Assembly: GCA_016288815.1 (NCBI GenBank)
Contig: JAEELF010000007.1
Span: forward strand, 1-42,025
DNA: 42,025 nucleotides
Direction: 5' to 3'
Source of the DNA: Ruminococcus sp.
GTDB lineage: Bacteria > Bacillota > Clostridia > Oscillospirales > Ruminococcaceae
In this document: in pieces, positions 35,919 through 42,025 of the stretch
Position numbering within the stretch: position 1 is the stretch's first letter
How the letters are laid out: every line of letters starts with the position of its first letter
Notes under the pieces: generated by a model
Database searches by the model: none
What the model was told of the DNA's origin: nothing
What the model saw: only the letters and a program-made list of their open reading frames with translations
Position numbers and translations under genes: made by a program

Positions 35919-36527
35919 ATGAAGAAGTTATTTTCTGCCGCTGCTGTTCTGGCAGCCGCTGCGCTCCTTTCGGGGTGCGCGAACAAGAATGAGGACGCGG
36001 AGCTGTCCAAAAAGGACAGTCAGCCCGTTACGGATCTCTCCGCTTATGATTACTACAACGAGAGCTCGGAGGAGATAGTCTCCGTGGACAGCGCCGACGA
36101 ATACGACGGTGTCATTTCCGCTTCGGAGGCGGTCGGGGACGCTGAGGACAGAGGCTTCGACCAGAGGGAACTCACCTATTATTTCGACGTGAGCGGCGAG
36201 TACCTCGGGGATACCGAAGCGACGGAGGATTCCGACGACAAGGCTCCGATGTATCAGACGATGTACGTCACCGAGAACGGCGACGTCTGGACGGTGTATT
36301 TCATCGGCGGTGAGGTCTATGCCTGCCCGGTATCGTATATCTATGAGGCGGAGCTCGACCATGAGATAATCCTCTCCGAGAGCGACAGGCTGGTGAGCTA
36401 TGACGATTCGGAGAACAAGTTCTACACGACTGTGCCGAAAAAGTCAGTCGTGGAGCTCGTCGTGGTCGATGAGGTGAACGCTGAGACGCTCGAAAAATAT
36501 ACGGCAGAGGAGTTGGAGAAGCTATGA
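35919..36527 (+). CDS. Lipoprotein of unknown function
   Basis: This 202-residue protein has a clear lipobox LSGC (Cys20) after a short helix. A very acidic region follows (many Asp and Glu between about 25 and 110), then a domain with alternating strands (MYQTMYVTENGDVWTVYFIG). No family is recognised. It lies 47 bp after the previous gene, with a small GGACGAC/GTCGTCC inverted repeat in that gap. Its stop overlaps the SGNH hydrolase start by 4 bp (ATGA), so it may supply an accessory function to that enzyme, which is inference. Confidence 0.78.
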   Translation: MKKLFSAAAVLAAAALLSGCANKNEDAELSKKDSQPVTDLSAYDYYNESSEEIVSVDSADEYDGVISASEAVGDAEDRGFDQRELTYYFDVSGEYLGDTEATEDSDDKAPMYQTMYVTENGDVWTVYFIGGEVYACPVSYIYEAELDHEIILSESDRLVSYDDSENKFYTTVPKKSVVELVVVDEVNAETLEKYTAEELEKL

Positions 36528-38803
36528 GAAAGGGTATAGCCAGGTTTTTATGTGCGGTGACTGCGTGCGTCACGCTCCTGTCGGCACCGGCTTTCCCGAG
36601 GACGTCTGTAAGTGCGAAGTCATCAAAGACGGCGGAGACAAAAAAGCCCTTCGTCGTTGTATCGCTCGGGGATTCGTATTCGTCGGGCGAGGGCATTGAG
36701 CCGTTCTATGGGCAGGATCTCTCGTGGGAGGAAAAGGTGAATTGCAAGGACTGGCTCGCGCACCGCTCGCAGCTGAGCTGGCCGGGTCTGATAAAGGTGC
36801 CGGGCGTTCCCGGGGCAATGGCGGATTATAAGGTCACGGGAGAAGATCAGCAATGGTATGATGAGTGCAGGTGGTATTTTGCGGCTTCTTCAGGAGCTGA
36901 GACTATACATTTTTACGAAAACCAGACGAAAGATTTTAATGTTTTCCTTGGTACACAAGTAGTGTCCGTTGAAAATGAATGGGGACGGAAGGAGCAGAAA
37001 ACCGTTCCCGTATACCTGAAAAGTTATGAGCCGGGATATTCTGGCAAATATATAGAAAATGACGGCAAAAGGTTTTATGCGTCATATATCGGCAGTGAAT
37101 TGATAGAGTTGGATATAGTTATCGACAACGACGATAATAATCTGCCGCGTCAGCTTGATATTTTTGATGCTGTAGAAGCAAATGGCGATACAGTGGATTA
37201 TGTTACTATGACTATCGGCGGAAATGATATCGGATTTGTTGAGATCGTAAAGTGCTGTGTGGGAAGCTCATATCTGGATCCCGGAAGCAAAAAAATAGAT
37301 GAAATGATAACCAAGATATGGGAATCATGGGATGACTGCTATCGTCCAAATATCAAGGGCGTATACGAATCTGTGCTAAGGCATATAGGTGATGATGCGT
37401 ATCTGATCGTTGCAGGATATCCCAAGCTGTTTGAGCAGTCTGGCAAGGGAGCTCTGATAAGTCAGTACGAAGCGCAAACAGTTAATAAAAATATAACTGC
37501 ATTCAATATCCGTATAAGCAGCCTTATCGACAGCATGGATAATTCACAAATTGTCTTTGTTGATGTTGAGGAGGAATTTGACGGACATGAGGCGTATTCC
37601 GATGACCCGTGGATTCGCGAGATAACTTTTTCAAAGCAGGATGAGGACCTTGAGCAGGACGGTATAGGCAGTGCGTACTCCATGCACCCGACCGATAGAG
37701 GTGCACAGGCTTACGCGGACTGCGTGAATAAGGTCATTGCAGACATAGAGGCGGAAAAGGCTGAGAATTCCGGAGGGGAGGCTGTATATGGCATCACCGG
37801 CGCTGAGTGGGTAGTTGACCCCACGATAGAAGCTGATGATATCATCGTGGGCGATAAGTTCTCGTTCGGGGCGGGGTACTCGTGTCCGTATGTTTATATC
37901 GAGAGCGGCGGCAAGTACGGTCTCATAGACTATGACGGCGAGATAGTCGTGGGGCCGGAGTACGACAGCTTCAACGGCGGTGACTTCTACGGTCTGGACG
38001 ACTTTATCGCGGTGTATGACTCGAAGTCCGGCGATACGATGTTCGCACAGAACTATAATACCAGCGACAAGGGAAAATGGGAGATAGTTGAGCAGAAAAA
38101 GGCTTTCGGTCAGCCGGGGATAGGTACATGGTCGATGACATATTTCATCGACGAGAACGACGATGAGTTGTACCGATACTGTAATGTCGGCTACGAACAG
38201 CCCGAGGCGATCACGGACGGCCCCGATACCTCGTATGTCGTGCAGAAGATAGACTATGTTCCTGCAAAGTACGGCATAGGGGGTTCCTCTGCGGAGGACG
38301 AAAAGTTCTATCTCTATAACGATTCCTTCGGATATGTGACCGACGGTTACAAGTATGTTTACTCGAACGGCTATGGAGTCTGCACATACTCCGGCGCTGT
38401 CGGGGAACGATATGATGTGTCCGGCTATAAAACGGTCGCTTTCTCCAACGATATGAAGAAGTGGGATATCTATGATTCCTATGGAGAGCTCATTGCGTCC
38501 GGTCTCGAGCCGTTCGGCTGCAACCTCGATCTGACTCCGTGGTGGTCGCCGGCAACTGCGTTCTTCGATGACAGCGACGACTACGATTCCGCCGAAAATA
38601 CCCGCGGGAAGGCAGTGCTCTTCTGCGCGACCGAGGGCTACATCGCTGCGAAGATAGACGGCGAGTGCGGCTACCTCGATCTTGACGGGAATGTGGTCGT
38701 TGAGTTCGGTATCCTCGATGATGTGCGTCCTGTCCACAACGGTAAGGCGTGGGCGAAGTTCGACGGAAAATGGGGCGTCCTCGAATTCGATGACCTCGTC
38801 TGA
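36524..38803 (+). CDS. Secreted SGNH hydrolase with C-terminal WG repeats
   Basis: The 759-residue protein has a signal peptide (about 1-31) and an SGNH esterase/lipase-type domain (about 42-410). Block I is SLGDSYSSGEG with Ser51, block III is TIGGNDIGF (232-235), and block V is MHPTDRG with His388. The usual Asp three residues before the His is missing. A Ser-His dyad as in some streptomycete SGNH esterases is possible. The C-terminal part (about 445-759) contains WG-type repeats (KYGLIDYDGEIVVGPEYD, CGYLDLDGNVVVEFG, KWGVLEFDDL), usually outside binding modules. It could remove acyl groups from sugars or wall polymers. Its codons for residues about 105-385 are much richer in A and T than the flanks. 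Confidence 0.88.
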   Translation: MRKGIARFLCAVTACVTLLSAPAFPRTSVSAKSSKTAETKKPFVVVSLGDSYSSGEGIEPFYGQDLSWEEKVNCKDWLAHRSQLSWPGLIKVPGVPGAMADYKVTGEDQQWYDECRWYFAASSGAETIHFYENQTKDFNVFLGTQVVSVENEWGRKEQKTVPVYLKSYEPGYSGKYIENDGKRFYASYIGSELIELDIVIDNDDNNLPRQLDIFDAVEANGDTVDYVTMTIGGNDIGFVEIVKCCVGSSYLDPGSKKIDEMITKIWESWDDCYRPNIKGVYESVLRHIGDDAYLIVAGYPKLFEQSGKGALISQYEAQTVNKNITAFNIRISSLIDSMDNSQIVFVDVEEEFDGHEAYSDDPWIREITFSKQDEDLEQDGIGSAYSMHPTDRGAQAYADCVNKVIADIEAEKAENSGGEAVYGITGAEWVVDPTIEADDIIVGDKFSFGAGYSCPYVYIESGGKYGLIDYDGEIVVGPEYDSFNGGDFYGLDDFIAVYDSKSGDTMFAQNYNTSDKGKWEIVEQKKAFGQPGIGTWSMTYFIDENDDELYRYCNVGYEQPEAITDGPDTSYVVQKIDYVPAKYGIGGSSAEDEKFYLYNDSFGYVTDGYKYVYSNGYGVCTYSGAVGERYDVSGYKTVAFSNDMKKWDIYDSYGELIASGLEPFGCNLDLTPWWSPATAFFDDSDDYDSAENTRGKAVLFCATEGYIAAKIDGECGYLDLDGNVVVEFGILDDVRPVHNGKAWAKFDGKWGVLEFDDLV

Positions 38804-38817
38804 ATGTGTATAACGAA

Positions 38818-38851
38818 AAGACCTCCGGAAAGTGCTCCGGGGGCCTTTTTT
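38818..38851 (+). terminator. Terminator of the envelope operon
   Basis: AAGACCTCCGG/CCGGGGGCCTT stem with one mismatch and one wobble, then a T run. Confidence 0.82.
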
Positions 38852-38977
38852 AGTGGGGTGTAGGGGCGGCGTTGCGTTTTAATACGAAATTCGGAATGCG
38901 GAATTCGGAATTTTTTGCGGCGTTTTTTTGTAGGGGCGGCGTTCCGGCGCCTACCGTTTTTTGCGTTGGTCGTCCCC

Positions 38978-39128
38978 GCCAAAGGGACAACCTCAACAGG
39001 GCGGGGACGTTGATATTATGCCGGCTGTCCCCGCCCCTGTGCGGTTTTCCCTTTGGAGATCCTTTTCCCCTTACTCCACCCCTGCCGTCGTTTTCTTCCT
39101 CAGCGAACACCTCCGGTGTCGCTGGCAA
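38978..39128 (+). repeat. Intergenic repeat module R1, copy 3
   Basis: Same block order as copies at 1791 and 5309: CCAAAGGGACAACCTC, GATATTATGCCGGCTG, CCCTTTGGAGATCC, and AACACCTCCGGTGTCGCTGG. It closely matches copy 2 in its second half and copy 1 in its first half. Confidence 0.75.
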
Positions 39129-39227
39129 GGTGCTGCGTAAAACGCGGTACGCCGTGGACGCCGTCCCCTGCGACCTGATACCTGATGCCTGCAAGGTCGG
39201 GCGGATGATATCCGCCCTTACAAATGC

Positions 39228-39309
39228 GCCGTATGCGATGTACGGGTAAGGGCGTTGTTAAGAGTGAGCGAGCGGAGCAAGCGGAACGTGTCCGCCAGCG
39301 CGGGCTCCG
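39228..39309 (+). repeat. Intergenic repeat module R2, copy 3
   Basis: GCCGTATGCGATGTACGGGT, the TTGTTAAGAGT stretch and GCCAGCGCGGGCTCCGCG. GTCCCCTGCGACCTGATACC (39162-39181) precedes it. The gap 38804-39403 has no gene: it holds R1, R2, GTAGGGGCGGCGTT duplicates (38871 and 38930) and the GH42 promoter. Confidence 0.7.
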
Positions 39310-39317
39310 CGTAAGGA

Positions 39318-39346
39318 TTGACTTTTGCGGCGGGGTAGGGTATAAT
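39318..39346 (+). promoter_or_regulatory. Promoter of the beta-galactosidase gene
   Basis: TTGACT (39318-39323), a 17-nt spacer and TATAAT (39341-39346). AAGGAG precedes the ATG at 39404. Confidence 0.85.
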
Positions 39347-39403
39347 ATAACAAATATGCGGTGACAGGAGGCGCTGTCTCACGCATCAAAAAGGAGTTTT
39401 TTT

Positions 39404-41431
39404 ATGAACGTTATCACACCTAAGTTCCCTCAGATGCTGCACGGCGGGGACTACGATCCCGAGCAGTGGCTCGGCTACCCGGACGTGCTCGAAAACGACA
39501 TTACCCTCATGAAACAGGCGCACATCAACTGCGTGAGCCTCGGTATCTTCGCGTGGTCACGGCTCGAGCCCGAGGAGGGCTGCTTCGACTTCGGCTGGCT
39601 CGATGATATCATCGACAGGCTCTGGAAAGCGGGCATTTATGTTGACCTCGCAACGCCCTCCGGGGCGCGTCCGCACTGGCTCGCGGACAAGTATCCCGAG
39701 GTGCTGCGCGTCTGGGAGGACGGTTCGCGGGCTATGTTCGGCGGAAGACACAACCACTGCTTCACGTCGCTGGTGTACCGCGAGAAGGTCCGCATCATCG
39801 ACACTGAGCTCGCTGAGCGATATTCCTCGCACCCGGCCGTTATCATGTGGCACATCTCGAACGAGTTCAGCGGGGACTGCCGCTGCCCGATGTGCAGGGA
39901 GGCGTTCCGTGAGTTTTTGAAGAAAAAATACGGCTCGCTCGACAGGCTCAACCACGAGTGGTGGGCGCATTTCTGGTCGCATACCTATACGTCGTGGGAG
40001 CAGATAGAGCCGCCTTCGTACAAGGGTGAGACTGCTGTTCACGGGCTCGATCTCGACTGGAAAAGATTCGTCACTCATCAGACGGTGGATTTCATGAAGG
40101 CGGAGATAGCTGCTGTAAAGAGCGCTGCGCCTGAGATACCTGTGACCGCGAATTTCATGGGAATGTACTTCGACGGGCTCGATTACTTTGAGCTCGGGGA
40201 GGCGCTCGATGTCATCTCGTGGGACAGCTACCCGGAGTGGCACGCGCCGTGCGGGAACGAGGTCATCGCAATGAACGAGAGCCTGTCGCATGACATGATG
40301 AGGTCGATAAAGGGAAAGCCCTTCCTGCTTATGGAGTGCACGCCCTCGACGACGAACTGGAGGGGTATCTCTAAGCTGAAAAAGCCCGGTATGCACAGGC
40401 TCGCGATCCTCAACGCGATCGCACACGGGTCGGATTCAGCAATGTATTTCCAGATACGTCAGAGCCGCGGCAGCGCTGAGAAGTTCCACTCGGCGGTCAT
40501 CTCGCACACCGGTACGTCCGATACGAGGACGTTCCGCGAGGTCACTGAGGTAGGGGAGATGCTCGAAAAGCTCACCGGGCGTATCTACGGCTCCTCAACT
40601 CCTGCTGAGGCGGCTATCATCTATGAGCCGCAGAGCAAGTGGGCGCTCGATAAGGCTCAGGGCCCGCGCAATGCCGGGCTGAACTATTTCGACGCCATCC
40701 AGCGGTGCTATCACTACTTCTGGGCGAACGGGATAAATGTCGATATCGTGAACGAAAATTCCGATATCTCGCGGTACAAGCTGGTCGTGCTGCCGATGCT
40801 CTACCTCTGGCGGGACGGTTTCAGCGACAGGCTGAGGGAGTTCGTAAAAAACGGCGGTACGCTCATCTCTACGGTGTTCAGCGGTATCGTCGGGGAGAAC
40901 GATCTCTGCTTCCTCGGCGAGGCGACGGAGGAGAAGCTGTCCGATGTCATGGGGTACTGGGTCGAGGAGACCGATTCGCTCTATGACGGCGAGGCGAATT
41001 CGACGGTCTACAGCGGTCGGGAGTTTGAGCTCACGGAGCTGTGCGAGGTCTTGCGTCCGACGACCTGCGAGGTGCTTGCGGTTTACGGCAGCGATTTCTA
41101 CAAGGGGAAGCCCGCTGTGACGGCGAACCGCTTCGGCAGCGGTATGGCTTACCACGTTGCGGCGAACGCTCCGATGGAGTTCTTCGATGTCTTTATCGGC
41201 GATGTCGCTCCGCAGCTGAAGCGTGCACTGGATACCGGTATCCCTGCGGGGGTGAATGTCACGCTCAGGCAGGGCGGGGACGGCACGGACTATATCTTCG
41301 TGCAGAATTTCCTCGATACGGAGCAGACGGTCGCGCTCGGCGGGGACTATACGGATATACTGTCCGGCAGGAGCTGCTCCGGGGAGGTAACTCTCGAGGG
41401 CTGCGGGGCAGCGGTGCTCGTGAAGGAATAA
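39404..41431 (+). CDS. GH42 beta-galactosidase
   Basis: This 675-residue cytoplasmic enzyme (no signal peptide) is a glycoside hydrolase family 42 beta-galactosidase. It would cleave galactosides taken up by the cell, such as galacto-oligosaccharides from plant cell walls or milk sugar. The N-terminal barrel opens with LHGGDYDPEQWL and FAWSRLEPEEG. The acid/base Glu is in MWHISNEFSG, and the nucleophile Glu is in LLMECTPSTTNW. Cysteines in CRCPMCREAF resemble the metal-binding cluster of some GH42 trimers. The trimerisation domain (about 395-600) and a small C-terminal beta domain follow. Length is typical (about 650-690). No transporter or regulator gene is next to it here. Confidence 0.95.
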   Translation: MNVITPKFPQMLHGGDYDPEQWLGYPDVLENDITLMKQAHINCVSLGIFAWSRLEPEEGCFDFGWLDDIIDRLWKAGIYVDLATPSGARPHWLADKYPEVLRVWEDGSRAMFGGRHNHCFTSLVYREKVRIIDTELAERYSSHPAVIMWHISNEFSGDCRCPMCREAFREFLKKKYGSLDRLNHEWWAHFWSHTYTSWEQIEPPSYKGETAVHGLDLDWKRFVTHQTVDFMKAEIAAVKSAAPEIPVTANFMGMYFDGLDYFELGEALDVISWDSYPEWHAPCGNEVIAMNESLSHDMMRSIKGKPFLLMECTPSTTNWRGISKLKKPGMHRLAILNAIAHGSDSAMYFQIRQSRGSAEKFHSAVISHTGTSDTRTFREVTEVGEMLEKLTGRIYGSSTPAEAAIIYEPQSKWALDKAQGPRNAGLNYFDAIQRCYHYFWANGINVDIVNENSDISRYKLVVLPMLYLWRDGFSDRLREFVKNGGTLISTVFSGIVGENDLCFLGEATEEKLSDVMGYWVEETDSLYDGEANSTVYSGREFELTELCEVLRPTTCEVLAVYGSDFYKGKPAVTANRFGSGMAYHVAANAPMEFFDVFIGDVAPQLKRALDTGIPAGVNVTLRQGGDGTDYIFVQNFLDTEQTVALGGDYTDILSGRSCSGEVTLEGCGAAVLVKE

Positions 41432-41447
41432 ATCATGTAAGATGTGG

Positions 41448-41484
41448 AAAAGCTCCCGAAAGTGCGTTCTTTCGGGAGCTTTTT
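41448..41484 (+). terminator. GH42 terminator
   Basis: 15-bp stem AAAAGCTCCCGAAAG/CTTTCGGGAGCTTTT (41448-41462 and 41469-41483) with a T run. Confidence 0.93.
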
Positions 41485-41547
41485 GTGTGATTGGTTATTG
41501 ATGCAGCTTGACTGTTCTTGCGGCAGATCTCAACGACCTTTCAAGCA

Positions 41548-41627
41548 GAGGGCCGTTCCGGTACATACGGCTCTCCTCGTTTTTTGATGAATAAAGAAAA
41601 CGCCCGTCACTTCTGTGACGGGCGTTT
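41548..41627. terminator. Two further hairpins between GH42 and the edge gene
   Basis: GAGGGCCGT/ACGGCTCTC (41548-41556 and 41567-41575) is followed by a T run near 41580. A perfect 13-bp AAACGCCCGTCAC/GTGACGGGCGTTT (41598-41610 and 41615-41627) follows. The second is probably the terminator for the minus-strand gene to the right. No gene is seen in the gap 41432-41690. Confidence 0.65.
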
Positions 41628-41690
41628 CTGTCTGGGCATAACTAAATAGATGGCATATGTAAAACGGCTATTTTACGCTGTAATCACTTA

Positions 41691-42025
41691 TTATTGGTCA
41701 TAATGATGATCAATAATCGCTCTCAGGTTATCATAGATAAATGTCTGTGCCTGAACCGAATACAGATTCAGATAATAATCATATCCTTTCTTACTTGTTT
41801 TTAGGCATGAAGTGATACCGATATTTTCACCCTCACTTGTTGCAATGCGATGACCATCAGCGTTTTTGGTCATCATACCAATGCTCTCCAGCCAGTCGTT
41901 TATCCATACCGCCTGAAACTTCTTGGTCTCATTTCCTGCAATAATGCGGTTTATCTCGTTGGCAATATCGCTGACCTTACATTCTCCGTTGTTGAGCTGC
42001 AGCTGAGCAAGTTGATCGTCGCTGA
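41691..42025 (-). CDS. C-terminal part of an unrecognised protein, cut by the window edge
   Basis: The reading frame is open from the right edge to a TAA at 41691, giving at least 110 residues without a stop. An internal ATG at 41876 is not needed as a start because the frame continues upstream. Visible text includes VSDIANEINRIIAGNE, AVWINDWLESIG and YLNLYSVQAQTFIYDNL. I do not recognise the family. Base composition is clearly richer in A and T than most genes in the window, and codon use differs, so transfer is possible. Confidence 0.7.
   Translation of the reverse strand, partial: SDDQLAQLQLNNGECKVSDIANEINRIIAGNETKKFQAVWINDWLESIGMMTKNADGHRIATSEGENIGITSCLKTSKKGYDYYLNLYSVQAQTFIYDNLRAIIDHHYDQ

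Noticed and set aside
38870-39400. Possible insertion sequence
   Set aside because: No transposase frame and no clear terminal inverted repeats with target duplication were seen, only noncoding repeat modules.

Overview
The window looks like a chromosomal segment of a fibre-degrading gut Firmicute, most likely Ruminococcus or a close Oscillospiraceae relative. That is an inference from gene content: type I dockerins on secreted proteins with Thr-rich linkers, a GH5 subfamily-4-like cellulase, a GH42 beta-galactosidase, BspA-like leucine-rich repeats and WG repeats. Other signs are strong GGAGG ribosome binding sites and sigma-A promoters with strikingly uniform 17-nt spacers. No phage genes, transposases, rRNA, tRNA or CRISPR array were recognised.

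Layout. 1-5.3 kb: folC, a small membrane protein, gdhA (NADP-type glutamate dehydrogenase) and a pyridoxal/pyridoxamine kinase on the minus strand. 5.6-7.5 kb: a GH5 cellulase made as a lipoprotein. 7.6-13.4 kb (minus strand): a three-gene unit of GyrI-like protein, ABC ATPase and FtsX-type permease, preceded by a diguanylate cyclase fused to a LacI-type ligand-binding domain. 13.6-15.3 kb: an OmpR-type two-component system. 15.7-17.8 kb (minus strand): aroC followed by a DAHP synthase, the last and first steps of the shikimate pathway in one unit. 18.2-21.2 kb: a second ABC ATPase/permease pair. 21.4-24.0 kb: a KaiC-like plus PPDK-type ATP-grasp protein behind an elaborate leader. 24.1-30.8 kb: two dockerin-bearing secreted proteins (transglutaminase-like, and papain-like with leucine-rich repeats) flanking a MocR/AspT-type aminotransferase. 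30.9-38.8 kb: a membrane-anchored TIR protein, a convergent membrane protein with two TrkA/RCK-like Rossmann regions and a C-terminal RyR domain, then a divergent five-gene envelope operon ending in an SGNH hydrolase with WG repeats. 39.4-41.4 kb: GH42 beta-galactosidase. 41.7 kb to the edge: the C-terminal part of an unrecognised gene.

The most interesting lead is the TIR/RyR pair. TIR domains can make ADP-ribose-type signals from NAD, and RyR domains are found in proteins predicted to respond to nucleotide ligands. Here a TIR membrane protein sits 146 bp from a channel-like protein carrying a RyR domain, and each gene has a near-consensus promoter. Whether they form a signalling or defence unit is inference.

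Second are the intergenic regions, which are built from a shuffled set of shared modules. These include a 130-150 bp element containing a CCAAAGGG/CCCTTTGG pair and an ACACC/GGTGT hairpin, a GGGGACGCTCT hairpin, and short modules abutting gene ends. Third is the ATP-grasp gene at 21.4 kb: a perfect palindrome overlaps its -35 box and a terminator-like hairpin lies inside its leader.
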